The notes: generated by a model not told the origin, from the letters alone. A stretch of DNA of 7,700 bases from Methanobacteriota archaeon (GCA_024860865.1 JACRDV010000112.1:1-7700), one strand, 5' to 3'; shown: positions 1 through 5,930, counted from the first letter of the stretch. Program-made: numbers and translations.

Positions 1-8
1 ATATCGTT

Positions 9-126
9 GCGGGGGTGTTCCGAGCGGTCAAAGGAGCTGGAGGTTTGCACTCAGGTGTAGATCGGCGAAGCTTAGGACCCAGTGGGCGTAGGCCCTTCCA
101 GGGTTCAAATCCCTGCCCCCGCACCA
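9..126 (+). tRNA. tRNA-Leu (anticodon TAG), intron-containing, CCA encoded
   Basis: Decodes CUA-type leucine codons. The 7-bp acceptor stem GCGGGGG (9-15) pairs with CCCCCGC (116-122), followed by discriminator A and an encoded CCA (124-126). The T arm is CAGGG-TTCAAAT-CCCTG (99-115). A long class II variable arm, GGGC/GCCC around 84-95, is typical of tRNA-Leu. After removal of 41-69 the anticodon arm becomes CTGGG-CTTAGGA-CCCAG, a perfect 5-bp stem with a 7-base loop and anticodon TAG at 73-75. Without that removal no proper anticodon arm forms. The mature length is 89 nt including CCA, normal for tRNA-Leu. The promoter lies outside the window. Confidence 0.95.
41..69 (+). other. tRNA intron at non-canonical position 30/31
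   Basis: A 29-nt intron inside the anticodon stem rather than at the usual 37/38 site. The ends fit a relaxed bulge-helix-bulge. The inner helix is 42-46 with 59-63, the central helix 36-38 with 64-66 (plus an A-G mismatch), and the outer helix 32-34 with 71-73. Three-base bulges at 39-41 and 68-70 are each cut after their second base. Introns at such positions are known in Crenarchaeota and related archaea and need the splicing endonuclease with broad substrate range. The boundaries are also fixed by the perfect anticodon stem that results. Confidence 0.85.
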
Positions 127-150
127 CCTAAAATTGCCTGTTTGTTCCCA

Positions 151-167
151 TTTTTTTAGCGGTTTTT
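151..167 (+). terminator. T-tract terminator of tRNA-Leu
   Basis: Seven T residues at 151-157 and five at 163-167 follow the tRNA by 25-40 bases, without a strong hairpin. Archaeal RNA polymerase stops at such T-runs. The rest of 168-235 is AT-rich and shows nothing I can name. Confidence 0.6.
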
Positions 168-235
168 CCTAAATAATCCCAAATTATTCCCTTTCAGTTT
201 TTAGTTGGCTTTTCATTTCGGATCTCGGAAGAGGG

Positions 236-242
236 TTTAAAT
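236..242 (+). promoter_or_regulatory. TATA-like box before the candidate RNA at 261
   Basis: TTTAAAT preceded by a GAGGG run. Its centre lies about 22 bases before 261, where the outer stem of the candidate RNA begins, which is close to the usual archaeal TATA-to-start distance. No start codon with a good ORF lies at that distance. Confidence 0.4.
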
Positions 243-260
243 TCTCGGTTTTTCCATGGA

Positions 261-368
261 TGGTGTCTTAGGAGTGCCCGTATCGACTGGAGAGGAACTG
301 CTAACGATGCAAGGCAAAAATCCCATTAAAGGGAATTGAAAGTCTATAGACTCGCCCGGAACGCACCA
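261..368 (+). ncRNA. Candidate structured non-coding RNA, unknown family
   Basis: About 108 nt closed by TGGTGT (261-266) pairing with GCACCA (363-368, one G-T pair). Inside is a strong hairpin: TGCC (275-278) with GGCA (313-316), then GTATCG (280-285) with CGATGC (305-310, one G-T pair), around a 19-base loop rich in purines. Two smaller hairpins follow: TCCC/GGGA (321-334) and a 12-base palindrome forming AGTC/GACT (341-352). A TATA-like box sits 22 bases upstream. The element is more GC-rich than its flanks. It ends in ...GCACCA, but no T arm is present, so it is not a tRNA. I see no RNase P, SRP, 5S or C/D-box signature. No T-tract follows, so the 3' end is uncertain. Function unknown; the folding was done by eye. 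Confidence 0.4.
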
Positions 369-426
369 CGCCTACGAAATCTACTTCACTGTTGAGAAGC
401 TACAGGCCCATTTAAATATTCAGCCA

Positions 427-696
427 GTGGTGTTCTTGAAGGCGGCAATATCCAAGTGCATAAGTTGCCTTGAAGAATCTAAAAGACTTATTATTCATCG
501 ATTTTGCATACCTTTTTCAACTAAGGAACCCCGTCGTATCTATTTAGTATTTGAATCTAGGTATAAGCACTATCTTGGCAGGCAAGAATGGATGAATTTG
601 CAAAAAATTGGTGACACTATTGAATTTGGTACTAAGATGATGCTTACAGCAGTTCAAGGGTGCCAGTTCAAGTATATGCACCTAAAGCCAACATAG
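427..696 (+). CDS. Doubtful 89-residue ORF, no recognised family
   Basis: Would start at GTG 427 and encode a basic protein with several cysteines but no CxxC pairs or other clear motif. The reading frame stays open upstream to 340, into the candidate RNA, with no better start there. A TATA-like TTTAAATATT at 411-420 is too close to serve this start (expected transcript start near 440), and I see no ribosome site before it. An in-frame ATG gives only about the last 34 residues. Composition differs from the clear genes nearby. It may be chance open frame in a non-coding or decayed region. Confidence 0.15.
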   Translation: MVFLKAAISKCISCLEESKRLIIHRFCIPFSTKEPRRIYLVFESRYKHYLGRQEWMNLQKIGDTIEFGTKMMLTAVQGCQFKYMHLKPT

Positions 697-733
697 TGCC
701 TGTAATTATAGTATCACATAAAGGAGACTAAAG

Positions 734-898
734 ATGGACAGAATTTTGCCAAATATATTATTTCTCAGGGTGGATCCAAGAGGTCGTACTCGCCGATTGG
801 GCACTGTTACTCAGTTAATTTTTAATATTTGCTTTCGAATGGCTTATCCTGAGAGTTTTAATGAAATGTTTTGGAGGCGCTCCCAGATATTATGGTGA
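734..898 (+). CDS. Possible 54-residue small protein, unrecognised
   Basis: ATG at 734 follows a good ribosome site, AAGGAGA (721-727), at a sensible spacing, and the frame runs to TGA at 896. The predicted product begins MDRILPNILF and is rich in Arg, Phe and Leu, with no recognisable domain or signal. Its 3' end overlaps the ATG of the isomerase by a few bases, which could be translational coupling, but the TATA-like element of the isomerase lies within this ORF. The arginine-rich, mixed composition and unknown family keep confidence low. Confidence 0.25.
   Translation: MDRILPNILFLRVDPRGRTRRLGTVTQLIFNICFRMAYPESFNEMFWRRSQILW
815..830 (+). promoter_or_regulatory. TATA-like region before the isomerase
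   Basis: An A/T-only stretch (TTAATTTTTAATATTT) centred near 825 predicts a transcript start near 850, giving a leader of about 40 nt to ATG 892. GGAGG at 873-877 lies in that leader, 14 bases before the ATG, farther than usual. Confidence 0.4.
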
Positions 899-2061
899 GG
901 AAATTGGTTGGAACAGTTTCAATTTTAGATGATTTTGATCAAATTAAACACATAGATAAAAGCAATATGCGCGAGGCCATGAATCGATTGCCAGAGAATT
1001 GCGAAGATGCATTAAAATTGGCTGAGAAACTGAATATTCCAAAGAAATTGAGAATAACTGAAAAAATTTCAATCAAATATAAAAATCCTGAGAAAATTTT
1101 GGTTGTAGGGATGGGCGGCTCTGCAATCAGCGGGGATATACTTCGAACTTGGCTCAGGGGTTCTTTACCAATTCCTATTGAAGTTTGCCGTGAATATTAT
1201 TTGCCCGCTTATGCTGATAACAGCACATTAGTTTTAGCAATTAGTTATTCAGGCAACACAGAAGAAACACTGAGCGGATTTATTGAAGCAATTCAACGAA
1301 AGTGCATGGTTATCGCAATTACTTCAGGTGGGTTACTTTTAGATTTTTGTCAAAAGCTTAGAATTCCTTTTATAAAAGTTCCAAGCGAGTTGCCACCAAG
1401 AGCAGCTATTCCATATTTATTTTTCCCATTGGTAACTATTCTTAAAAAGTTAGATATTTTAAAATTGAAACAAAGAGAGATAAGAGAAACTATCGATTTA
1501 CTTGGAGAAATTCGCGAACTAATTCGAGCAGAAACCCCTACAAAAAATAATCCGGCGAAAAAGTTAGCCATCGCATTAATGGGAACTATCCCGGCAATTT
1601 ACGGATTTAGAGAATATGAAAGCATTGCATTAAGAATCAAGACTCAACTAAATGAGAATAGCAAAATTCCAGCAAAAAATGAAGTATTTCCAGAGTTGAG
1701 CCACAATGAGATAGTTGGTTGGGATGGCCCAAGAAAGCTAACGAAAATGTTTTCAGCTGTCCTGATTAGAGATCCGGATGAAACGCCTGAAATAAGATCA
1801 AGGATCGAAACAATGCGGGCGCTTAATCTAAATAAAAAAGCCAGTAAAGTTCTTGAAATTAAAGCCATAGGAAAGTCTAAGTTAGCTAGAATGTTTTCTG
1901 TAATGTATATCGGAGATTATGCCAGCCTATATCTTGCTATTTTATGTGGAGTAGATCCAACACCAATTGAAGTTATTACAAAATTGAAGCACGAGCTAGC
2001 AAAGAGAGTAAACATAATTGAGAAACTTAATTATCAAGTGGAGAAATGGGCTACCAAATAA
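892..2061 (+). CDS. Bifunctional phosphoglucose/phosphomannose isomerase
   Basis: Cytosolic sugar-phosphate isomerase interconverting fructose-6-P with glucose-6-P and mannose-6-P, for gluconeogenesis and supply of sugar nucleotides. The protein has two SIS-type domains. Seen, numbered from ATG 892 (389 aa): GMGGSAISGD at 73-82 and SYSGNTEETL at 118-127 (phosphate-binding loops), PPRAAIPYL at 168-176 with the family arginine, FPELSHNEIVGW around 266-277 holding the Glu and His expected for catalysis, and a C-terminal VDPTPIEVITKLK with the conserved lysine. These match the archaeal PGI/PMI family described from Pyrobaculum, usually 300-350 aa; this one is longer because of an N-terminal extension and an extended C-terminus. 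TTG 871 in frame would add seven residues; TTG 904 is also possible. I prefer ATG 892 because family-like sequence (LDD...IDKSNM) starts shortly after it. Confidence 0.92.
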   Translation: MVRKLVGTVSILDDFDQIKHIDKSNMREAMNRLPENCEDALKLAEKLNIPKKLRITEKISIKYKNPEKILVVGMGGSAISGDILRTWLRGSLPIPIEVCREYYLPAYADNSTLVLAISYSGNTEETLSGFIEAIQRKCMVIAITSGGLLLDFCQKLRIPFIKVPSELPPRAAIPYLFFPLVTILKKLDILKLKQREIRETIDLLGEIRELIRAETPTKNNPAKKLAIALMGTIPAIYGFREYESIALRIKTQLNENSKIPAKNEVFPELSHNEIVGWDGPRKLTKMFSAVLIRDPDETPEIRSRIETMRALNLNKKASKVLEIKAIGKSKLARMFSVMYIGDYASLYLAILCGVDPTPIEVITKLKHELAKRVNIIEKLNYQVEKWATK

Positions 2062-2155
2062 CTTCTCAAGCAAAGATTATAGAAGTTTGAACATCTCTGT
2101 AGCCATTGAGAACTTGTTGTCAGATAAAAACCTAGAATTAGTTGATTTCAATGAA

Positions 2156-2163
2156 ATTTTTTA
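2156..2163 (+). promoter_or_regulatory. TATA-like box of the ABC exporter operon
   Basis: ATTTTTTAAA around 2156-2165 is centred about 26 bases before ATG 2186, so the transcript would begin at or next to the start codon (leaderless). No ribosome site precedes that ATG, which agrees. Confidence 0.45.
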
Positions 2164-2185
2164 AAGAAGTTTATTGGGAAAAATC

Positions 2186-2929
2186 ATGCCTGAGTATGCC
2201 ATCCAGACTTTTAATTTAAGTAAGAAATACTTTCTAAAAAAAGAAATTGTTGCATTGGACAATGTTAGTTTAGAAATTAGTAAAGGAGAATTATTTGGAT
2301 TACTTGGCCCAAATGGTTCTGGAAAAACTACCTTAATCAAAATTTTATGCACCCTTATAGAGCCTACAGAAGGAAAGGCCTTTGTAAACGGCTATGATGT
2401 AATGAACGAATCCCTGCGGGTTCGAAAATCAGTTGGTTTCGTTAGCACCGAAAACACCCTTTATTATAAACTTACTGCCTTTGAAAATCTAGAATATTAT
2501 GCAAGTCTGTACAAAGTCCCAAAAAATGAGACCAAAAAGCGAATAGAAGAACTCCTCGAGCTTGTTGGTTTAACCAGTCGAGCAGACGATTTAGTCGAGA
2601 GGTATTCAAGTGGAATGAGACAACGCCTTAGCATTATTCGGAGCTTAATCCATAGCCCGGATATTCTTTTTCTCGATGAGCCCACGCTTGGTTTGGATAT
2701 AGTCTCTGCAAAACAAATTCGAACCTCTGTAAAAAATTTTAGTAAAGAAAGAGAATGTAGTATTATTTTGTCAACCCATGATTTTAGGGAGGCAGGAGAG
2801 CTCTCAGATCGAATTGGAATATTAAGCAATGGAAAAATTGTTGCTGCTGACAAAATTGAAAATTTAAAAAAACAATTTGAAACAACTTCTTTGGAAGCTA
2901 TTTTTGAAAAATTAACGAGCGAGGCTTAG
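2186..2929 (+). CDS. ABC-2 type exporter, ATP-binding subunit
   Basis: Hydrolyses ATP on the cytoplasmic face to drive the permease encoded next. Seen, numbered from ATG 2186 (247 aa): Walker A GPNGSGKT at 41-48, signature YSSGMRQR at 140-147, Walker B LFLDEP at 161-166, D-loop TLGLD just after, and H-loop STHD at 196-199. Where a Q-loop glutamine is expected the sequence reads GFVSTENTLYYKLT (84-97), with no glutamine; some ABC-2 exporter ATPases share this kind of change. The short C-terminal tail has no extra domain. Family resemblance is to drug, polysaccharide and lipid exporters (the NodI/DrrA-like group). The substrate cannot be told. TTG 2174 in frame would add four residues; ATG 2186 is favoured by the promoter spacing. 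Confidence 0.93.
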   Translation: MPEYAIQTFNLSKKYFLKKEIVALDNVSLEISKGELFGLLGPNGSGKTTLIKILCTLIEPTEGKAFVNGYDVMNESLRVRKSVGFVSTENTLYYKLTAFENLEYYASLYKVPKNETKKRIEELLELVGLTSRADDLVERYSSGMRQRLSIIRSLIHSPDILFLDEPTLGLDIVSAKQIRTSVKNFSKERECSIILSTHDFREAGELSDRIGILSNGKIVAADKIENLKKQFETTSLEAIFEKLTSEA

Positions 2930-2932
2930 CTT

Positions 2933-3733
2933 TTGTTTTCAGAGTTAGAGCCAATTTTAGCGATTGTTAAAAAAGAAACTAGAATTCATTGGCGATATCG
3001 AATTTGGTTACTTGTAGATATCTTAACTCCATTAATTTGGGTTTTAATGTTAATATTTTTTGGAAGAGCATTTGGTAGAGGACTTTTGGCTGGAATAGAT
3101 TATATTTCATTCCTTTTGATTGGAATGATTATGTTTAACTTCGTGAGCTTTGCGATGTGGGGAGTAGGTTTTACATTAAGGATGGAGCAATGGCAAGGAA
3201 CACTAGAAGCTAATTTTCTAGCGCCAATACACAGAACATCTCTTTTAATTGGAAAATTTATTGCAAGTTCACTAACTGCCACATTTAGCATTTTAGTAAT
3301 ACTTTTATTTGTAAAATTTACTTTTGGATTAAAATTAAATGTTGGAAGTTGGTCTTTAATAGCTTTAACAGTTATCTTGACTGTATTTTGTGCATATGGA
3401 TTTAGCGTTTTAATTGCAAGTTTAGTATTAATTTTTAAAGAACCAGGTGCATTAATGAGTCTATTTGAAGCAATTTTCCTATTTCTTTGTGGAGTATTCT
3501 ATCCAATAACAGTGATGCCAAGTTTCCTACAAGCAATCTCAAAGTTTATTCCATTTACCCATTCTTTGATTATTTTAAGAGCAGCACTGTTTGAAAAAGC
3601 AAGTTTTATATTGGTCTATAACTCGCTCCTTATACTGATAGTTTTTAGCATAGCTCTTCCAATCGTTGGCCATGCTCTATTTTCTTATGTTGAACGACAA
3701 GTCAAAATTAGAGGTACTTTAGCCCATTACTAA
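2933..3733 (+). CDS. ABC-2 type exporter, permease subunit
   Basis: Membrane partner of the preceding ATPase; the stop and start are 3 nt apart, so they are surely co-transcribed. The 266-residue protein has a cytosolic N-terminal helix (about 1-22) and six hydrophobic segments near 24-45, 57-80, 104-130, 139-165, 173-194 and 227-252. Typical ABC-2 permease features are EQWQGTLEANFLAPI (85-99) between the second and third segments, and CGVFYPITVMPSFLQAISKF (186-205) after the fifth, followed by the last-helix hairpin. The start is TTG 2933, with GAGCGAGG at 2917-2924 as a likely ribosome site inside the ATPase gene. The first in-frame ATG would remove the first membrane segment, so TTG is preferred. 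The exported substrate is unknown; glycans, lipids and small toxic molecules are all possible for the family. Confidence 0.92.
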   Translation: MFSELEPILAIVKKETRIHWRYRIWLLVDILTPLIWVLMLIFFGRAFGRGLLAGIDYISFLLIGMIMFNFVSFAMWGVGFTLRMEQWQGTLEANFLAPIHRTSLLIGKFIASSLTATFSILVILLFVKFTFGLKLNVGSWSLIALTVILTVFCAYGFSVLIASLVLIFKEPGALMSLFEAIFLFLCGVFYPITVMPSFLQAISKFIPFTHSLIILRAALFEKASFILVYNSLLILIVFSIALPIVGHALFSYVERQVKIRGTLAHY

Positions 3734-3784
3734 TTGAAATGGGATTAAAAATCAAATTTAATTAAGAAAATTAAATAATGAGTA

Positions 3785-3799
3785 CAAAAAATATAATTA
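3785..3799 (+). promoter_or_regulatory. TATA-like element of the four-cysteine small protein
   Basis: AAAAAATATAATTAT lies about 20-26 bases before ATG 3812. With no ribosome site (the bases before the ATG are T-rich), this points to a leaderless or very short-leader transcript. Confidence 0.45.
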
Positions 3800-3811
3800 T
3801 TTAGGTTTTTT

Positions 3812-3949
3812 ATGGCAAAAGTTGAAGTAACATGTGGCTTATGCCCGAAGTTCAAAGATGGATTCTGTTCTTATAAAAATGCGAAAGTCAATCCAGAACA
3901 AGCAGTTTGCCCAGATTATAATAGAGTGATTGACCTTTGGCTTTACTAA
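3812..3949 (+). CDS. 45-residue four-cysteine protein, putative metal-binding
   Basis: Begins MAKVEVTCGLCPKFKDGFCS and ends DLWLY, stop TAA at 3947. Four cysteines at 8, 11, 19 and 33 make C-x2-C-x7-C-x13-C, with Pro after Cys11 and Cys33, as in small zinc-binding or iron-sulphur knuckles. No other domain, signal peptide or membrane segment. A TATA-like element at the right distance and a clean end before the convergent gene support it as a real gene of its own. I do not know the family or role. Zinc binding is the more likely choice because Pro/Gly turns flank the cysteines, but a 4Fe-4S site cannot be excluded. Confidence 0.75.
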   Translation: MAKVEVTCGLCPKFKDGFCSYKNAKVNPEQAVCPDYNRVIDLWLY

Positions 3950-3993
3950 ATCTATTATAAGCTTCTTAACAAGATTAAAAAGAGATAGCCTTT

Positions 3994-4006
3994 AAAAAGA
4001 AAAAAA
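3994..4006 (-). terminator. T-tract terminator of the surface protein gene
   Basis: Read on the minus strand, seven T (4006-4000) then five T (3998-3994) follow the stop codon of the surface protein by 13-26 bases. The four-cysteine gene converges from the other side; I see no comparable T-run for it. Confidence 0.6.
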
Positions 4007-4019
4007 GGAAAAGATTGCG

Positions 4020-5276
4020 TTAGTCTCTTCCCATTCGCTTAGGCATTTCTTTGAATATTTTTTCTGCAAATTCTTTCCATTCTTCCCTTTCAAACTCTAT
4101 TTTTGACAAACCAAGTTTTATCATTAAACTCTGTTTAGCCTGTATCGCCAGCTTCATTGCTTCCTTTGCTAAGGTTTTTGCTTGCTCTAAGTTGCCAGCT
4201 GCCAAGGCATTTTCCGCATCTGCAAGTTTTGCTGAAGCATTTGCGAGAATTTGGAGCTCAACTGAAACATTGATACTTTTGTTTTTAGCCTCTTGGATTT
4301 TCTCTGCAACTTTGCTAATTATTTTCGCTGCAATTAGGATGTGTTTAGTAGCTGATACATTCTTTCCAACTTCAACTTCTTCTTTCTCTTCAGCTTCTAA
4401 ACTGTTTTCTAAAATTCTCTCCGCATTCTCTGCATTGTGGCGAGCTGCAACAGCCAGTCCAAAGGCACTTCCGTATTTAGTTTCGTTAAAAGCTTTTTTA
4501 GCGTCAGTTAGATGCTTATCAGCCGTATCAATTAAAGTTTCTGCAGCGGTAGCAGTTAAGTTAATATTTTGCGCTTTCGCCTCTGCTAATTTAGCTTTTG
4601 CTTCAGAAATTGCTTCTTCTGCTTCAGTTATTGCCTTCTCAGCACGTCCCTCAAGCTTGGTTTCAATTTCATTTAGTTTGGCTTTAATTTTAACTTTGAC
4701 TTTTTCCTTGTCGAGTCCTGGCGGGACAATTAATGTTACATTTGTTGTTCCAAGTTTTTCAATAACAATTTTAACTTTATCTGGCACATCATTGACTTTA
4801 ATGTATAATACTGGTATTCTTGCTATTTTAGCATGAACTTTTATTTCATCCATTCCAAACTCGTCATCGCCATTAACAAGTATAACTCTATTTGCCGAAC
4901 GCCATCCATTTTCAGCGATTGCAGCAGCTGTTTCGTATCTAGTTGGTCCCCATAGCCGTATAACTACAACGTTCGCTAAAATAGTTTCTGTAACATTAGG
5001 AATAGCAACTGGTCCGCCAATTATGTAAACTGTTTTTGGTTTTGAAATAATTATCTCTTTTACTGCACTTTCATTTAATGTGCCCCAATTAGTTACTACT
5101 AATTTTGCTCCTTTTATCTCTGCAAAAACTTCGGCAGCTGTTTTATCGGCTATATTGTTGCTTACTAGAACAACTATGTCAGTTTTTATTGTGCCTGCTG
5201 GTTGTCCAGAAGTTACTGCTGTAGATAGAAGTATTGACATCGCGACGAACCAACTCAAGGCTATTTTTATTTTCAT
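4020..5276 (-). CDS. Secreted surface protein: CWB2-like head, two-repeat helical tail
   Basis: Numbered from ATG 5276 (418 aa). Residues 1-25 form a signal peptide (KIKIALSWFVAMSILLSTAV). At about 30-120 lies a cell-wall-binding-repeat-2-like domain: VYIIGGPVAIPNVTETIL (83-100) then RLWGPTRYETAAAIAE (107-122), the family hallmark; VILVNGDDEFG and further alpha/beta sequence continue to about 190. From about 195 it is helical, Ala/Lys/Glu-rich, with two related repeats near 225-290 and 320-385, each reading as EAK...IN(L/V)...LAxA...A...AK. About nine N-x-S/T sequons suggest glycosylation. No C-terminal membrane anchor or sorting motif is visible, so attachment would be through the CWB2-like part or the helices. 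In-frame TTG 5288 and GTG 5285 lie upstream, but GGTGA (5286-5282) is well placed as ribosome site for ATG 5276, which also gives a classic leader. Role probably S-layer-associated or adhesive; this is inference. Confidence 0.85.
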   Translation of the reverse strand: MKIKIALSWFVAMSILLSTAVTSGQPAGTIKTDIVVLVSNNIADKTAAEVFAEIKGAKLVVTNWGTLNESAVKEIIISKPKTVYIIGGPVAIPNVTETILANVVVIRLWGPTRYETAAAIAENGWRSANRVILVNGDDEFGMDEIKVHAKIARIPVLYIKVNDVPDKVKIVIEKLGTTNVTLIVPPGLDKEKVKVKIKAKLNEIETKLEGRAEKAITEAEEAISEAKAKLAEAKAQNINLTATAAETLIDTADKHLTDAKKAFNETKYGSAFGLAVAARHNAENAERILENSLEAEEKEEVEVGKNVSATKHILIAAKIISKVAEKIQEAKNKSINVSVELQILANASAKLADAENALAAGNLEQAKTLAKEAMKLAIQAKQSLMIKLGLSKIEFEREEWKEFAEKIFKEMPKRMGRD

Positions 5277-5310
5277 TTTAATCACCAATTGTAAAAGCTA
5301 TTTTTTACGA

Positions 5311-5317
5311 TTAAATA
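5311..5317 (-). promoter_or_regulatory. TATA-like box of the surface protein gene
   Basis: Minus-strand TATTTAA (5317-5311) predicts a start near 5288, about 12 bases before ATG 5276, leaving just enough leader for the GGTGA ribosome site. Confidence 0.45.
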
Positions 5318-5376
5318 GGTTGTTACGAGAGAGTTACAAAATTGAGAGGCGATGCACCATCAGCCGAAAATGAACC

Positions 5377-5392
5377 TAGGAAATTGTTCCTA
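5377..5392. repeat. Perfect 6-bp inverted repeat in the gap before the surface gene
   Basis: TAGGAA (5377-5382), four-base spacer, TTCCTA (5387-5392). It is too far upstream of the TATA element (about 60 bases) to be a core promoter part. It could be an operator half-site pair or chance. The rest of 5318-5519 shows no gene. Confidence 0.25.
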
Positions 5393-5519
5393 ACTGTTCC
5401 TTATCGTTTCTTCAAGTAAAAATACTACCAGTAAGGATCAGAATCTACCTTGCACTTCAAAACAACTTTTTAACAATTCAAATGCAAAATTGAGCTTAAA
5501 AGCCTAAGAATTTAACAAT

Positions 5520-5720
5520 TTACTTCTTTTTTTCGCGTAACCTCTTGGCCGCTTCACCTGTTGTTTTTGAGATTTTTTCGAGAATATCGCCGGTTGTAGT
5601 CCTAAGTTTTTCAGGTGTAATTTTAACCGTCAATTTTGCGACCTCTTTTGTTAATTTGGCTAATTCTCTTAACTTTTGCTTTAATTCTTCCTCTTTCTTT
5701 GCTAACTCTTCCTCTGGCAT
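5520..5720 (-). CDS. 66-residue charged coiled-coil protein, unrecognised
   Basis: Starts MPEEELAKKEEELKQKLREL; residues 2-35 read as an amphipathic coiled coil of Glu/Lys with heptad Leu, followed by ITPEKLRTTTGDILEKI and a basic tail ending KRLREKKK. Cytosolic, no signal or membrane segment. The frame is open to an ATG at 5735, but AGGAGGG (5732-5726) is a near-perfect ribosome site lying inside that extension and 5 bases before ATG 5720, so 5720 is the start. Regulation is not clear; a TATA-like stretch at about 5745-5752 would give a very short leader. Function unknown; perhaps a nucleic-acid or ribosome-associated factor given the charged tail, but that is a guess. Confidence 0.7.
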   Translation of the reverse strand: MPEEELAKKEEELKQKLRELAKLTKEVAKLTVKITPEKLRTTTGDILEKISKTTGEAAKRLREKKK

Positions 5721-5725
5721 TTGAT

Positions 5726-5732
5726 CCCTCCT
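5726..5732 (-). promoter_or_regulatory. Strong ribosome binding site deciding the start at 5720
   Basis: Minus-strand AGGAGGG is complementary to the 16S rRNA 3' end and lies 5 bases before ATG 5720. A start at ATG 5735 would put this site within the coding sequence and leave that start without one. Confidence 0.75.
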
Positions 5733-5845
5733 CATAATATATTTGGAAATATAATCTCTTATTGCCTTGTCGGTTTCTCCATTTCAGAATTTTTAGTGAG
5801 AAAAAAGGCTTAAAAACCGAAAACTCTATTTCTAATGCCTTACAG

Positions 5846-5852
5846 AAAAAAA
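5846..5852 (-). terminator. T7 terminator after the 5855-5917 element
   Basis: Seven T on the minus strand, two bases beyond the closing stem of the structured element. This is the expected end signal if the element is a minus-strand RNA. Confidence 0.45.
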
Positions 5853-5854
5853 TA

Positions 5855-5917
5855 TGGGCCGAGGACGATTGATGGGCGATCTGAATAGGTGATGATCTCA
5901 TGACGGTCAGAGGCCCA
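5855..5917 (-). ncRNA. Candidate small structured RNA with kink-loop-like motif (strand uncertain)
   Basis: A 63-nt element closed by TGGGCC (5855-5860) and GGCCCA (5912-5917), with inner short pairings GAC/GTC, ATG/CAT and GATC/GATC. On the minus strand a TATA-like ACTATATG (5938-5931) lies about 20-25 bases before its start and a T7 tract follows its end, so minus is my transcription call. On the plus strand, however, CTGA (5881-5884) and GTGATGA (5889-5895) are perfect D' and C' boxes four bases apart, as in a kink-loop bound by L7Ae in C/D-box or H/ACA guide RNAs. A degenerate C (5869-5875) and D (CAGA, 5908-5911) flank them, with a 12-base possible guide at 5896-5907. The spacing C to D' (5 bases) is too short for a normal C/D RNA. 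Near-palindromic symmetry prevents deciding the strand by eye. Confidence 0.4.
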
Positions 5918-5930
5918 AAAAGCTCAGATA

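Noticed and set aside
341-352. 12-base perfect palindrome as an independent operator
   Set aside because: It falls within the candidate RNA, where it is more simply a small hairpin; no promoter lies next to it.
261-368. A tRNA or split tRNA half, because the element ends in GCACCA
   Set aside because: There is no T arm (no GTTC-like loop with flanking stem), no plausible anticodon arm, and the outer stem is not followed by a discriminator plus CCA.
1350-1868. Minus-strand ORFs opposite the isomerase
   Set aside because: Shadows of a gene with intact active-site motifs; no starts or signals support them.
4051-4836. Long plus-strand ORF (261 codons) opposite the surface protein gene
   Set aside because: Ser/Ala/Phe-rich product is the antisense shadow of an Ala/Glu/Lys-rich coiled coil; the minus strand has signal peptide, domain motifs, ribosome site and terminator.
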